64,000 nt of DNA from Ruegeria arenilitoris (GCF_013032445.1 NZ_WQCA01000007.1:186001-250000), one strand, 5' to 3'; positions 25,147-35,173 are shown, numbered from the stretch's first letter. Made by a program: numbers and translations. Notes: generated by a model from the sequence alone, not told the origin.

Positions 25147-26022
25147 CTAAAGGGGGGATATTGTGACTGAATCGACTCGGGGGGATTGCTCCTCCCAGTG
25201 GGTTCGGTTCAGCACATTTCCGTCGGCACGGACCTCGGCAATGGCCGACAGGTTGACATCCGCATAGGTCCAGCCGGGTTGGTTCAGGGTGCCCTCTGAC
25301 AGCACTCCGGTCGCTGGAAAGCCCTTGTCGGGCGGGCCAAAAACGCCGCCAGTACCGGTGTTCATATCCACCGCTTCTGACCAGTCGTTGTTGCCGACCA
25401 GAGACGCCATCACCGTAACACATTGATTTTCCAATGCGCGCGACATCGCTCCGACACGAACGCGCCAGTAGCCGGCCAATGCCTCGGTGCAGGATGGGAC
25501 AAGGATCAAGTCGGCTTCCTGCAGAGCCCGACCCAGCAGGGGGAACTCACTGTCGTAACAGATCAAGACACCGATCTTGCCCAGAGCGGTGTCGAACAGT
25601 TTCAGTGGACCCCCGGGCGAGATATCCCAATCCTCGCGTTCAAACCGGGTCATGATCTGTTTGTCCTGATGATCCTGCCCGCCATCCGGCGCATAAAGCG
25701 CCGCGCGGTTCACCGGACGGCCCGGACCATCCACGACCGGAGCCGATGCGCCCAGAATGTAGGTTTTGTATTCCCGCGCAAGACGCTGATGCAGGGCTTG
25801 GGCATCTTCCATCCGGTCGGAAACTGCGCGTATGGAACGCTCCAGATCGCCCGCAACTTCGGCCCCATCCAAGGTGGACAATTCCATTGCGCCGTATTCG
25901 GGGAAGACCAGCAACTCAGCCCCCTGCCTTGCGGCACCGGAAACCCAGCGATCCAACTTGTCCTCGTACTGCGCCCAACTGTCGAGCCAGTCGAGATCAT
26001 ATGCAGCGGTTGCGACTTTCAT
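25147..26022 (-). CDS. Carbon-nitrogen hydrolase (nitrilase superfamily)
   Basis: This 291-residue enzyme has the nitrilase triad: E42 in LLVFPEYG, K121 in DHQDKQIMTRFE and C155 in GVLICYDSEFP. The family cleaves C-N bonds in nitriles, amides or carbamoyl compounds. The substrate cannot be told from sequence. It is a single gene transcribed towards infA. Confidence 0.9.
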   Translation of the reverse strand: MKVATAAYDLDWLDSWAQYEDKLDRWVSGAARQGAELLVFPEYGAMELSTLDGAEVAGDLERSIRAVSDRMEDAQALHQRLAREYKTYILGASAPVVDGPGRPVNRAALYAPDGGQDHQDKQIMTRFEREDWDISPGGPLKLFDTALGKIGVLICYDSEFPLLGRALQEADLILVPSCTEALAGYWRVRVGAMSRALENQCVTVMASLVGNNDWSEAVDMNTGTGGVFGPPDKGFPATGVLSEGTLNQPGWTYADVNLSAIAEVRADGNVLNRTHWEEQSPRVDSVTISPL

Positions 26023-26143
26023 ATTTACGTCCCTGCAAGAAAATCTTGCGCGACATTAGAAGGTGACCTCACCGACTGTACAGGCCAATTTCCCGGAATT
26101 CGAAACGTCTTGGGCAATCATGAGTTCCCGAGGCATTAGGAGC

Positions 26144-26389
26144 TCACAACCTGCGGCTCCAACCCTCTTCATATTCTCCCAGCACGCGAGACATCTCCAA
26201 CAATGAACCAAAAAACCTCGCGTAAACGTCCCGGGACAACATCGGCTTGTTGTCGTCCAATACCTGTACAAGGTTGGCTACTTCTGCGGCAAACCTGTCG
26301 TGGACTTGCTTATCAGCCGATGTTGGATCAAGCGTCCAGATATTGCGCGTGTCGTAGTAGTCGGCGGGCTGTGGTTCGTCATCAATCAT
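26144..26389 (-). CDS. Small hypothetical protein
   Basis: This 81-residue acidic protein (DYYDTRNIWTLDPTSADKQV, later FFGSLLEMSRVLGEYEEGW) has no recognised domain. GAGG lies near the ATG. Codon use resembles the chromosome, which supports a real gene, but I cannot assign a function. Confidence 0.45.
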   Translation of the reverse strand: MIDDEPQPADYYDTRNIWTLDPTSADKQVHDRFAAEVANLVQVLDDNKPMLSRDVYARFFGSLLEMSRVLGEYEEGWSRRL

Positions 26390-26545
26390 GGATCGGCCTC
26401 ATCAATTTGAAGCCAACGTGGGGACGAACAGTTTACTCGCAAGATAGCTGGCAGGAAGTCACACGAATTTGGCTGCCATCCGAATGAACGCGGTTAACGC
26501 GCTCAACAAAAGGGGCGTTTTGTCCGTCGGGCGAACCAATGAAAT

Positions 26546-27139
26546 TCACAAATCCCTGATCCAGAATTGCAACGGCTTGGGCGTTTCCCCTTCTTCGCCG
26601 ATATCCTTCCATGAAAACTGTGCTACCGCACCGGACAGAGGCTCATACCCTCGCGCGCGCCAAAAGGCATCAAGTGGTCGGTAGCTCTCCGGCCGCATCG
26701 GATGATCCGCTGGGCGCTGAACGCCGCAAAATGCACATTTGGAAAAACCGAGGCGACGGGCGTGGGCTTCACGCAGGTCGAAGAATTTGTGGCCAACACC
26801 CTGCCCCCGATAGTCTGGCAGCAGAACTGATTCTGCGCAGTAGAAAATCTGTGACAGTTCCAGCCCGGTTCCTTCAAAGGCGGCAGCGAAATCATCGGCG
26901 TGATCGGTCAGAGGGGCCCCGGTTGAGGCCCCGATCAGGCGATCGCCATCAAAGGCGCCGACGACAATCGCCTTGTCGCTGTCGCGATAGGACTGCAGGT
27001 ACTTGCGCTCATAGTCCAAATCACCGTCATACAGGTACGGCCACGCCCGAAACACTTCGATCCGCAACCGCGCCACATCGTCCAGAGCGGCCTCTAGCGC
27101 CGCTCCGGTCAGAGGGCGGACGGCGGTGACCTCAGCCAT
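26546..27139 (-). CDS. GNAT family acetyltransferase
   Basis: This 197-residue protein has the acetyl-CoA binding motif VLLPDYRGQGVGHKFFDLRE and a following FSKCAFCGVQRP strand-helix segment. The early LRIEVFRAWPYLYDGD stretch is typical of GNAT N-termini. The substrate is unknown. Its start overlaps the end of the NTF2-like gene, so they are likely co-transcribed. Confidence 0.85.
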   Translation of the reverse strand: MAEVTAVRPLTGAALEAALDDVARLRIEVFRAWPYLYDGDLDYERKYLQSYRDSDKAIVVGAFDGDRLIGASTGAPLTDHADDFAAAFEGTGLELSQIFYCAESVLLPDYRGQGVGHKFFDLREAHARRLGFSKCAFCGVQRPADHPMRPESYRPLDAFWRARGYEPLSGAVAQFSWKDIGEEGETPKPLQFWIRDL

Positions 27140-27530
27140 TCGAGACCTGCTTGGTCCAGTCGGCGAGGTTATAGAAGGTGGTGACGCGGGTGATCTTGCC
27201 GTCCTTCAGATCAAAGAACGACCCGGCGGGCAGACGGTAGGTCTGACCATGCGCCTCGGGCAGGCCCTCATCGGTTTCCAGATAGGTCCCATTCACGATG
27301 AACTCGGCCGCCGCACGGGTGCCGCCTTCGGCTTCAAACACCACGATATCGGTGAGGTTCTCGCTGTAGCAGCGGTTCATGTGGTCGCAGAAGGCGGTGA
27401 ATTTCTTTTTACCGACGCGAATCTGCCCTTCGTTTACGTGATGGGCCACGTCGTCGGATAAGCAGGCCAACATGCCATTGACATCGCCTGCGTTGAAAGC
27501 CTCAAAATATGTTTTGACGGTCTGGTTCAT
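27132..27530 (-). CDS. NTF2-like (SnoaL-type) protein
   Basis: This 132-residue alpha-beta barrel starts MNQTVKTYFEAFNAGDVNGM, typical of SnoaL and ketosteroid-isomerase-like proteins. The shorter start at 27530 is preferred because the preceding codons look like antisense sequence and the family starts here. Function cannot be fixed; such proteins are often isomerases or binding domains. It lies 2 bp downstream of the phosphatase-like gene. Confidence 0.8.
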   Translation of the reverse strand: MNQTVKTYFEAFNAGDVNGMLACLSDDVAHHVNEGQIRVGKKKFTAFCDHMNRCYSENLTDIVVFEAEGGTRAAAEFIVNGTYLETDEGLPEAHGQTYRLPAGSFFDLKDGKITRVTTFYNLADWTKQVSNG

Positions 27531-27532
27531 GG

Positions 27533-27985
27533 TCACTCCGTAGGTTCGCCCCAGCGTTCTTTCAGATGCCCAATGATCTGATCGCGGGTCTGCCGGTAGT
27601 GATGTAGCTTTTCTTCGCGATTCTCGCCCAGCCCGGTAGGGTCCATTATTGGCCAATAATCGACATCCAGGTGAAAAATCCGGGTCAGTTCCAGCGCTTT
27701 TCGCTGGCTGGCGGGCGACAGGGCAACCACCAGGTCAAAGGAGCTGAGGTCATCGCCCCATTCCTGCATTTCATCAAACGAGCGCGTTCTGTGGCGGGAA
27801 AGTTCGACATCGATCTCTTGGCAGACCGAAATGCAGAACCCGTCAATTTCGAAGTCGTTGCGCACGCCGGCAGATTGCACATATGTCCCGGTGCCATAGA
27901 ACTTCTTCATGATGCCTTCGGCCATCGGTGACCGAACCGAATTGTGGTCGCAACAAAACAGAACCGACTGCGGCAGAGGCGTCAC
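27533..27985 (-). CDS. Low molecular weight phosphatase / arsenate reductase-like protein
   Basis: The P-loop CCDHNSVRSPMAEG near residue 11 matches the C-x5-R-S motif of this superfamily, and a late DPTG segment carries the general acid aspartate. It could be a tyrosine phosphatase or a thioredoxin-type arsenate reductase; no ars genes are adjacent, so the first is at least as likely. It follows the UPF0262 gene by 3 bp. Confidence 0.88.
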   Translation of the reverse strand: MTPLPQSVLFCCDHNSVRSPMAEGIMKKFYGTGTYVQSAGVRNDFEIDGFCISVCQEIDVELSRHRTRSFDEMQEWGDDLSSFDLVVALSPASQRKALELTRIFHLDVDYWPIMDPTGLGENREEKLHHYRQTRDQIIGHLKERWGEPTE

Positions 27986-27988
27986 CCG

Positions 27989-28468
27989 TCAGCCCCCGAA
28001 GTGCAGCACGCAGATCAGCGTGAACAGGCGACGGGCGGTGTCGGTATCAATATCCGCTTTTCCTTCCAACCGCTCTTGCAGCACGCGGCTGCCTTCGTTG
28101 TGGATGCCGCGCCGGGCCATGTCGATTGTTTCGATCTGGCTGGGCGGCAGGGTCTTGACCGCGTTGAAGTAGCTTTCGCAGATTTGGAAGTAATCTTTGA
28201 CCACCTGTTTGAACGGACCCAGCGACAGATGGAACTCGGCCGCTTTTTCCTCGGCCTCGGTGGCGACGTCGAACACCAGCCGCTTGTCGCGGATCGACAG
28301 CTGAACGTGATACGGTCCGTCCGGTATCACCCGATCCTCACGCTGTGGCAGCGCAAAGCTGTTGTCTTCCAGCAGGTCATAGATGGCAACCTTGCGCTCC
28401 TGCTCGATCTCGGGGGTCGGAGGAGGCAGGTTACGGTCATCCAGTTCGATATGCGAAATGCGGGTCAT
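27989..28468 (-). CDS. UPF0262 family protein
   Basis: This 159-residue protein reads MTRISHIELDDRNLP and ends RLFTLICVLHFGG, a pattern I associate with UPF0262, an alphaproteobacterial family of unknown function. The start at 28468 gives the standard N-terminus; a GTG ten codons upstream is possible. It precedes the phosphatase gene and follows hisD on the same strand. Confidence 0.88.
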   Translation of the reverse strand: MTRISHIELDDRNLPPPTPEIEQERKVAIYDLLEDNSFALPQREDRVIPDGPYHVQLSIRDKRLVFDVATEAEEKAAEFHLSLGPFKQVVKDYFQICESYFNAVKTLPPSQIETIDMARRGIHNEGSRVLQERLEGKADIDTDTARRLFTLICVLHFGG

Positions 28469-28567
28469 CTTAACGGTCACAGTTTTTCGGGTCTGCACAG
28501 ACCTATATCAACGTTTTTCTTTCGGCAACGTACAGAAGCGCCATAAATCATGCGCCTTCACGTCACA

Positions 28568-29869
28568 TCAGCCGTTTAGACGCTTGAGCCGCGCTGTCAC
28601 CGACAACCCATGCGCCTCGAGGCTTTCGGACTGCGCCAGTTGCTCCGCCGCGGGACCAATGGCCCGCAGCGCCTCGGGCGTCATCTGGCTGAGTGTGGTG
28701 CGTTTGAGGAAATCCATCACGCTGAGGCCGGAGGAAAACCGAGCCGACCGCGCCGTAGGCAGCACATGGTTAGGGCCGCCGACATAGTCTCCGATGGCTT
28801 CGGGCGTGTATTGACCCAGAAAGATCGCGCCAGCATGGATGGTTTTCTGGCTGAGCGCGACCGGATCCGCAACGCAAAGCTCGAGGTGTTCCGGGGCGAT
28901 GCGGTTCGACAGCGCTGCAGCCTCATCCAGATCGCGCACGGTGATCACCGCGCCGAAATCGCGCCAGCTGGCCCCGGCGATGGCACGACGCTGTAGGGTT
29001 TCCAGACGTTTCTCGACGGCCTCTGCCACCGCCTGCCCAAACCCGGCATCATCGGTGATCAGGATCGACTGCGCGCTTTCGTCGTGCTCGGCCTGGCTGA
29101 GAAGGTCCAGCGCGATCCAGTCAGGATCGTTGTCCTTATCCGCGATCACAAGGATTTCGGACGGCCCCGCAATCATGTCGATGCCCACCTTGCCAAAAAC
29201 CCGGCGTTTGGCGGCGGCGACAAAGGCGTTGCCGGGGCCGGTGATCTTGTCCACCGGCGCGACGGACTCGGTGCCATAGGCCAGCGCCGCAATCGCCTGC
29301 GCGCCACCGATGCGATAGATCGTATCCACGCCCGACAATTGCGCCGCCAGTAGGACCAGAGGGTTTGCTTGCCCGTCCGGTGTCGGCACCGCAATGGCCA
29401 GCCGCTCGACCCCAGCCACCTTGGCCGGGATTGCATTCATCAGAACCGAAGACGGGTAAGAGGCCAGACCACCCGGCACATAAAGCCCCGCCGCCGAGAC
29501 CGCCGACCAGCGCCATCCCAGGGTCGCTCCGGCGGCGTCGGTCCATTGGAGATCCTCGGGCATCTGTTTTTCGTGATAGGCGCGGATGCGCTCGGCGGCC
29601 AGCTCCAACGCGGCACGGTCGGCGTCCGAGACCTGCGCAACCGCAGCAGCAATCTCATCCGCGGAAAAGGCCAACGTGTCAGGCGTCAGCTCCAACCGGT
29701 CGAATTTGGCTGTAAGCTCAATGACGGCGTCATCTCCCCGGGTGCGCACATCCTCGATGATGTCCGCTACAACCGCATCGACATCCGGGCTGTCTTCTCG
29801 CTTGGCCGACAACAGCGTCTGAAAGGCAGTGTCGAACTCGGGCGACGAGGAATCGAGGAAAACGGGCAT
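28568..29869 (-). CDS. hisD: Histidinol dehydrogenase
   Basis: HisD catalyses the last two steps of histidine synthesis, oxidising histidinol to histidine with zinc and NAD. The 433-residue protein has KITGPGNAFVAAAKRRVFG, DMIAGPSEILV, and a typical late PNHVLPTARSARFSSGLSV. The ATG at 29869 gives the family N-terminus (MPVFLDSS); longer starts run into a basic low-complexity segment that is not conserved. It leads the hisD-UPF0262-phosphatase group, an order common in this family of bacteria. Confidence 0.96.
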   Translation of the reverse strand: MPVFLDSSSPEFDTAFQTLLSAKREDSPDVDAVVADIIEDVRTRGDDAVIELTAKFDRLELTPDTLAFSADEIAAAVAQVSDADRAALELAAERIRAYHEKQMPEDLQWTDAAGATLGWRWSAVSAAGLYVPGGLASYPSSVLMNAIPAKVAGVERLAIAVPTPDGQANPLVLLAAQLSGVDTIYRIGGAQAIAALAYGTESVAPVDKITGPGNAFVAAAKRRVFGKVGIDMIAGPSEILVIADKDNDPDWIALDLLSQAEHDESAQSILITDDAGFGQAVAEAVEKRLETLQRRAIAGASWRDFGAVITVRDLDEAAALSNRIAPEHLELCVADPVALSQKTIHAGAIFLGQYTPEAIGDYVGGPNHVLPTARSARFSSGLSVMDFLKRTTLSQMTPEALRAIGPAAEQLAQSESLEAHGLSVTARLKRLNG

Positions 29870-29922
29870 GGTCTGGCTCTCCGGGGCGTTTGATCGGGAC
29901 ATATCGCCGGGATGGGCTGGCC

Positions 29923-30366
29923 TCAACCCTTCTTGGCCGGGTGCAGCGATTTGCGCATGGCGAAACAGGAAACGTCGCCGCGCGCGCCGCATTGCCCGGT
30001 GGGCTGCCATCCGTGCCGCCGATAAAACGACTGCGCCGTTTGTGTCGCCTCAAGCCGGGCTTCGGTATAGCCTGAAGCAATCAGTTCCCGTTCCAGCCGA
30101 TGCAGCAAGACCGACCCGATCCCGTGGCCGGTGTGATCCGGGTCGATATAAAGCAGCGTGATCACATCTTCGCGCAAGCCACCCACGGCAGCCACTTGCC
30201 CTGCACGTTCGGCTACCCAAATCTGCGCTCCATCCCTGATCCAGCCCCGGATCGTCTCTGGGTCCTTGTTCGCCGTCCATTTCGCGATGGCCTGCGGGTC
30301 ATCCCGGTGGTCCGCCTGACAAAGCCGGGTGATCGAGCGGATCAGAACCCGGCTCAGATCGAACAC
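29923..30366 (-). CDS. GNAT family acetyltransferase
   Basis: This 147-residue protein has the GNAT A motif LLYIDPDHTGHGIGSVLLHRLE and a C-terminal FYRRHGWQPTGQ segment, both characteristic of the fold. The substrate is unknown. It lies between hisD and the DUF2948 gene. Confidence 0.87.
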   Translation of the reverse strand: MFDLSRVLIRSITRLCQADHRDDPQAIAKWTANKDPETIRGWIRDGAQIWVAERAGQVAAVGGLREDVITLLYIDPDHTGHGIGSVLLHRLERELIASGYTEARLEATQTAQSFYRRHGWQPTGQCGARGDVSCFAMRKSLHPAKKG

Positions 30367-30436
30367 GTCAAATACGGTCGCACGACGGAACTCCAGACCC
30401 GCCGGAGGTCCGGAGAACGCCTGCGATATGCCACGC

Positions 30437-30913
30437 TTATTCCGGATGGTGCGGGGCCTGCCCCGACGGGGCTTGATAGGGGCGGGTTACATCCTTGAGC
30501 GTGGCGTCAATCGCCTCGACCGACAAACGGATCGCGCCATCTCCTGCTAGCGTCAGGATGATCTGGCCGGCACTGTCCTCGCCCGCTTCGAAATCAACCG
30601 ACAGTAGGGACATCACCATGTCCTTTTCGCTGCGGTCGACACCCTGGCTGGCCACCGCGAGTACCGAATCGAACACCAGCACCGACTGCACACGCTCGAA
30701 TGCGCGCCCCCGGCGGGTAGCGGCGTCTTTGTCCTCCCAACGAAAGCGGTTCAGCAGCAGGCCAAACCGGCGTTGCGACGGCTGCCATGTCATCTCGGTC
30801 ACCGGAAAAATGGCGTCCTGCGTCAGGGTCGAAATCACCTGCAGGTCATCTGAATCCTCGGCGCCGAGGTTCAGCGGGGCCTCGCGCCCGTCGTGAAAAC
30901 TTGCGTCTGTCAT
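30437..30913 (-). CDS. DUF2948 family protein
   Basis: This 158-residue protein contains [20 protein letters not shown] and [14 protein letters not shown], patterns of the DUF2948 family of alphaproteobacteria. Function is unknown. It overlaps the murA stop by 4 bp, which indicates co-transcription with murA, as is usual in relatives. Confidence 0.9.
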   Translation of the reverse strand: MTDASFHDGREAPLNLGAEDSDDLQVISTLTQDAIFPVTEMTWQPSQRRFGLLLNRFRWEDKDAATRRGRAFERVQSVLVFDSVLAVASQGVDRSEKDMVMSLLSVDFEAGEDSAGQIILTLAGDGAIRLSVEAIDATLKDVTRPYQAPSGQAPHHPE

Positions 30914-32178
30914 TGGCCCTTTATCCGTTCGATTTTTGCACCCACACCTTCCAGCTTGCGCACCACATGTTCATATCCGCGATCCAAATGATAGACCCGG
31001 CTGACCGTTGTTTCGCCTTCAGCCGCCAACCCCGCCAGAATCAACGAGACTGAGGCCCGCAGGTCCGTCGCCATTACCGGCGCGCCCTTGAGCTGATCCA
31101 CACCAGTCACCGTGGCCGTCCCGCCGTGCACTTCGATATTCGCCCCCATGCGCACCAGTTCGGGGGCGTGCATGAAGCGATTCTCAAAGATGCGCTCTTC
31201 CAGAACCGAGGTGCCCTCGGCCGTACACATCAGCGCCATCATCTGTGCCTGCAAGTCAGTCGGGAAACCGGGGAAGGGTTCGGTGACCACATCCACAGAC
31301 CGGACACGCCCATTCTTGCGCGCCACTTTCAAGCCTTTGTCAGTTTCTGTAACGCTCACTCCTGCGGCATCCAGCTTTTCGGCAAAGGAACTGACCAGCG
31401 ACATCCGACCACCCAGTAACTCGACCTCACCTCCGCAGATGGCCGGGGCCAGCATATAGGTGCCCAACTCGATCCGGTCGGTCACAACCTGATGAGTCGC
31501 GCCGTGCAGGCGGTCAACGCCCTGAATTTCGATGGTCGAGGTGCCCTCACCCGAGATTTGCGCCCCCATTTTGCGCAGACATTCGACCAGATCCACGATC
31601 TCGGGCTCGCGCGCGGCGTTTTTCAGAACTGTGGTCCCCTTGGCCAACGTAGCCGCCATGACAATATTCTCGGTCGCGCCAACAGAGGCAAAGCGCATCT
31701 CGTGCACCGCGCCTTTCAATCCACCGGGCACCTTGGCGTGCAGGTAACCGTCCTCAAGTTCAATCTCGGCGCCCAGCGCCTCGAGCCCTTCTACATGCAG
31801 GTCCATTGGCCGCGCACCAATCGCGCACCCACCGGGCAACGACACGACGGCCTCTCCAAACCGGGCCAGCAACGGACCCAGCACCAGGTTCGAGGCGCGC
31901 ATCTTGCGCACGATCTCATAGTCCGCCGTGTGGCTGGTCAGGTCGTGACTGGACATTGCAAGCACTTGCCCGTCCTGCAGCGAAGACACCTCGGCCCCCA
32001 GAGATTGCAGCAGGGCGGTCATGGTCTTGATGTCGCTCAGCCGCGGCGCGTTGGTCAGCGTCAGCGGTTCTTCGCTCAGCAAGGTTGCGGGCATCAGCGT
32101 CAGACACGCGTTCTTGGCCCCCGCAATCGGAATCTGACCGTTCAGCGGCCCGTTGCCCGTCACCAGAATCGAATCCAT
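30910..32178 (-). CDS. murA: UDP-N-acetylglucosamine 1-carboxyvinyltransferase
   Basis: MurA transfers enolpyruvate to UDP-GlcNAc, the first committed step of peptidoglycan synthesis. The 422-residue protein has [20 protein letters not shown] at the N-terminus and [14 protein letters not shown] with the cysteine that fosfomycin attacks (around residue 117). It ends [20 protein letters not shown]. It follows the 51-codon gene by 6 bp. Confidence 0.97.
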   Translation of the reverse strand: MDSILVTGNGPLNGQIPIAGAKNACLTLMPATLLSEEPLTLTNAPRLSDIKTMTALLQSLGAEVSSLQDGQVLAMSSHDLTSHTADYEIVRKMRASNLVLGPLLARFGEAVVSLPGGCAIGARPMDLHVEGLEALGAEIELEDGYLHAKVPGGLKGAVHEMRFASVGATENIVMAATLAKGTTVLKNAAREPEIVDLVECLRKMGAQISGEGTSTIEIQGVDRLHGATHQVVTDRIELGTYMLAPAICGGEVELLGGRMSLVSSFAEKLDAAGVSVTETDKGLKVARKNGRVRSVDVVTEPFPGFPTDLQAQMMALMCTAEGTSVLEERIFENRFMHAPELVRMGANIEVHGGTATVTGVDQLKGAPVMATDLRASVSLILAGLAAEGETTVSRVYHLDRGYEHVVRKLEGVGAKIERIKGQ

Positions 32179-32184
32179 CTGCTC

Positions 32185-32340
32185 TTATCCCTCGTCCTTA
32201 TCGGCTTTGTCGGTTTGGGTCGCGCGCGCCTTGGCCTGCGCCTTGCGCCGCGCCATATTCGCTTTCAGCGCCGCTTTCAGCCGCTCTTCGCGCGCATCCC
32301 CGGATTTGCCATGTTTTTTGGGTGTATTTCTATCTGCCAT
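32185..32340 (-). CDS. Small basic protein upstream of murA
   Basis: This 51-residue lysine- and alanine-rich protein (MADRNTPKKHGKSGDAREER, later ANMARRKAQAKARA) is the short protein found before murA in many Rhodobacteraceae. Its ATG has AGGAGG about 11 bp upstream, a strong ribosome site. It overlaps nothing and lies 6 bp before murA. Function is unknown; the charge suggests nucleic acid or ribosome contact. Confidence 0.75.
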   Translation of the reverse strand: MADRNTPKKHGKSGDAREERLKAALKANMARRKAQAKARATQTDKADKDEG

Positions 32341-32423
32341 GATCTTTCTCTACAGGAGGTGAAAAAAACCGTCCAGACACCCTTGCGCCCCGTTTCGTTT
32401 GAGTCTAATCACCCGCCCACAGC

Positions 32424-32498
<75 letters not shown>

Positions 32499-32729
32499 TG
32501 ATTTCCTGTTCACTATCAAAAACTTACGACAAGACAATGGCTTGCACCTGCAGGTTCCCGCACAGGCTTCCTACACGTTGATCCCAGTCAGGCCTACTGC
32601 AATCAAAGTGGGAAAAAGCGGAATCTACTGCGTCAGGATGTGCACTCCAGCAAGCCTGAAGGGCGATGTTGGCCGTGCCAAGCTGTCAAAGTCGTGCCGC
32701 ACCAGACCCGAAACGCTGATCTGAGACGA

Positions 32730-33464
32730 TCACTTGTCCGACGGATCGCTTTCGGCATAGTCCCGCAGACGTTCAACGTCGGCAATCTCGGCGTGGTTGC
32801 GGTTGATCTTCACGCCAACAGTCTTGAGGCGCGAAAAGGCGCGGCTCAGGCTTTCCGGTTTCATCCCCAGACGCCCGGCGATCAGCATCTTGTCATAGGG
32901 TAGTTCCACGTCGCAGGCATCGGCTTCAGCCTCACACAGGTTCAGCAGGAATTCAGCCACCCGCTGCGCGCCGGTCTGGGCCTTGAGTTGTTCCAACTGT
33001 GCCACCAGAGAATGCAGATGGGTAAAGGTCGAAGCCAAAATAGATACGCCGATCTCAGGGTCTTCTTTCATCAGCGACAGCAGAAGCGGGCTGGGGATAT
33101 GCATAATCTCGCAGGGTGACACAGCTTCGGCAGAGACGGGGTATGGGACATTCCTCAGCGCAACGGCCTCGCCAAAGCTTTCACCACGTGTAAAGACGCT
33201 GACCACGGCCTCGGCCCCTGTCGGCGACATACGGAAAAGCTTGACCCAGCCGGCCAGCACGACGTGAACGGCTTTGGCCTCTTCTTCCTGCAGGAAGATC
33301 GTTTCGCCGCGATCATAGCTGCGCCAGATTGCGTGGCTGAGCAACGTATCGATATGCTGATCCGGCAAGCTCTTGAGCAGGAGCGATTGCCGCGCGATTG
33401 CTTTTTGCGCTTCGTGAGCCAAGAAGGTTCCCCTTTTCCCTAGTCGATCTTCTGACCGGTACAT
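32730..33464 (-). CDS. Crp/Fnr family regulator, Dnr-type (denitrification)
   Basis: This 244-residue regulator has a cyclic-nucleotide-like sensor domain (VVLAGWVKLFRMSPTGAEAV and GESFGEAVAL). The C-terminal helix-turn-helix reads LIAGRLGMKPESLSRAFSRL. It lacks the N-terminal cysteine cluster of true Fnr, so it is not an iron-sulfur oxygen sensor; this fits the Dnr/NnrR group that senses NO through haem. It is divergent from hemA and next to nor, and matching palindromes lie before the denitrification genes. It is the likely activator of that set; its exact class needs a tree. Confidence 0.85.
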   Translation of the reverse strand: MYRSEDRLGKRGTFLAHEAQKAIARQSLLLKSLPDQHIDTLLSHAIWRSYDRGETIFLQEEEAKAVHVVLAGWVKLFRMSPTGAEAVVSVFTRGESFGEAVALRNVPYPVSAEAVSPCEIMHIPSPLLLSLMKEDPEIGVSILASTFTHLHSLVAQLEQLKAQTGAQRVAEFLLNLCEAEADACDVELPYDKMLIAGRLGMKPESLSRAFSRLKTVGVKINRNHAEIADVERLRDYAESDPSDK

Positions 33465-33524
33465 CCTTCAAGCTCAGGCTATGCCAAAGCTGCGTCCAGC
33501 GCACCAGTCTTTTCCCCGGTCAAC

Positions 33525-33538
33525 TTGACAATTGTCAT
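33525..33538. promoter_or_regulatory. Dnr/Fnr-type box before hemA
   Basis: TTGACAATTGTCAT is a near-perfect palindrome of the TTGAC-N4-GTCAA type, within the longer palindrome AACTTGACAATTGTCATGTT. Its centre is 69 bp before the hemA ATG and 67 bp before the regulator start, so it may serve either gene. Confidence 0.7.
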
Positions 33539-33600
33539 GTTGCGGCGGCCTCAACGCGCATAACGTCACTCCAAAGCCAGTATTCCGGGGAGCCAGAAAG

Positions 33601-34824
33601 ATGGACTACGAGCGATTTTTCAGTCAGAGCCTCGATAGTTTGCGGGAAGAAGGAAACTATCGCGTCTTCATCGACCTGCAACGCCGCTGTGGGTCTTTCC
33701 CGAACGCCCGCCAAACTGACGGGCAGGTTCAGCGGGATGTGCGAATCTGGTGTTCGAATGACTATTTGGGCATGGGGCAGCATCCTTCCGTAATCTCAGC
33801 CATACACGATGCGCTGGATCGCTGCGGCGCAGGCGCCGGGGGCACACGGAACATATCAGGTACCACTCACGATCACGTGCTGCTCGAGGCCGAACTGGCC
33901 GATCTGCACGGAAAAGAAGCCGCTCTTCTTTTCACATCCGGATATGTTTCAAACTGGGCCGCCCTCGGTACTCTTGCATCGAAAATCCCCGGGCTGATCG
34001 TGTTTTCAGATGCCTTGAACCACGCCTCGATGATCGAAGGCATCCGCCACTCACGCGCTCAGAAGGTCATCTGGAAACACAACGATCTCGAGGATCTTGA
34101 GGCGAAACTGGCCGCCGCTGACCCCGATGCTCCGAAGATGATCGCATTTGAGTCGGTCTATTCCATGGACGGCGACATCGCCCCCATCAAAGAGATTTGC
34201 GATCTGGCAGACAAATACGGTGCCATGACCTATCTGGACGAGGTCCACGCCGTTGGCCTTTATGGTCCGCGCGGTGGTGGCATCGCCGAACGCGAAGGCC
34301 TGATGGATCGCCTTACTGTGATCGAAGGGACCTTGGGAAAAGCCTTCGGAGTGGTCGGAGGCTATATCGCCGCTTCGGCCGCGCTGTGTGATTTTGTGCG
34401 CAGCTTTGCCAGCGGGTTCATCTTCACCACTGCCCTGCCCCCATCAATCGCGGCCGGAGCTGCGGCCTCAATCCGGCACCTGAAAGAGTCAAACGCCGAA
34501 CGTGATCTGCAAAAGGCCCGCGTGGCGCAGGTGCGTGCCCGACTGGACGCCGAAGGCATTCCACATCTGCCTAACCCCAGCCATATCATCCCTGTGATGG
34601 TCGGCGATCCGGTGAAGTGCAAGTTCATCTCGGACACGCTGCTTGAAGAATTCGGCATCTACATCCAGCCGATCAACTATCCCACCGTTCCAAAAGGAAC
34701 CGAACGCCTGCGGATCACGCCGTCTCCGGTACATAACGATGCCGATATCGACCATCTGGTCAATGCGCTGTCGGCCCTTTGGCAACGATGCCAGATTGCG
34801 CGGATGCCGATGGCAGCCCAGTAA
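33601..34824 (+). CDS. hemA: 5-aminolevulinate synthase
   Basis: HemA condenses glycine and succinyl-CoA to 5-aminolevulinate, the first step of haem synthesis in alphaproteobacteria. The 407-residue enzyme begins [14 protein letters not shown] and has [14 protein letters not shown], the [13 protein letters not shown] pyridoxal-phosphate site and the lysine in [17 protein letters not shown]. The ATG at 33601 gives the standard N-terminus. Its position in the denitrification cluster and the box upstream suggest it is induced to supply haem for NirS and NorC. A strong terminator follows. Confidence 0.97.
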   Translation: MDYERFFSQSLDSLREEGNYRVFIDLQRRCGSFPNARQTDGQVQRDVRIWCSNDYLGMGQHPSVISAIHDALDRCGAGAGGTRNISGTTHDHVLLEAELADLHGKEAALLFTSGYVSNWAALGTLASKIPGLIVFSDALNHASMIEGIRHSRAQKVIWKHNDLEDLEAKLAAADPDAPKMIAFESVYSMDGDIAPIKEICDLADKYGAMTYLDEVHAVGLYGPRGGGIAEREGLMDRLTVIEGTLGKAFGVVGGYIAASAALCDFVRSFASGFIFTTALPPSIAAGAAASIRHLKESNAERDLQKARVAQVRARLDAEGIPHLPNPSHIIPVMVGDPVKCKFISDTLLEEFGIYIQPINYPTVPKGTERLRITPSPVHNDADIDHLVNALSALWQRCQIARMPMAAQ

Positions 34825-34852
34825 CTCAAAGCGCCCCTTAGCTTGGGAAACT

Positions 34853-34880
34853 GCCGCCCGCACAGGGCGGCTTTTTTCTT
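34853..34880 (+). terminator. Rho-independent terminator after hemA
   Basis: GCCGCCC and GGGCGGC form a 7 bp perfect stem with a GCACA loop, followed directly by six T. It is 29 bp after the hemA stop. It also faces the end of norF from the other side. Confidence 0.9.
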
Positions 34881-35168
34881 TCAGACTAGGTAGAGGCCGA
34901 AGATCAGTACCGCGAACGCGGTCAGAACCATGGTGAACCCACGCAGCCAAGACGGGCTGTGGGCAAGTTCCAGATATTTCGCGAGGATTATGCGGGACTT
35001 GGCCAATGCGAGGATCAGAATCCCGCCGCCTAAAAGCTTCGGTGCTATGGGCATCATGGTCAGAAAGGCGGATGCGACGCTGAGCGCCAGCAGGGCAAGC
35101 CAGGCGCATGTGATTGGGCTTGGAAGCCTCCGGTGGGAGTACTTGGAAAAAGATGAAGTAACGCGCAT
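34881..35168 (-). CDS. norF: NorF-like membrane protein (cytochrome c oxidase subunit IV family)
   Basis: This 95-residue protein has three hydrophobic helices (LALLALSVASAFLTMM, LLGGGILILALAKSRII, and a last GFTMVLTAFAVLIFGLYLV). The AKSRIILAKYLELAH stretch is typical of COX4-type subunits. It is the last gene of the nor operon, 5 bp after norE, which supports NorF, a small subunit that aids nitric oxide reductase activity. Confidence 0.85.
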   Translation of the reverse strand: MRVTSSFSKYSHRRLPSPITCAWLALLALSVASAFLTMMPIAPKLLGGGILILALAKSRIILAKYLELAHSPSWLRGFTMVLTAFAVLIFGLYLV

Positions 35169-35173
35169 CGCTT

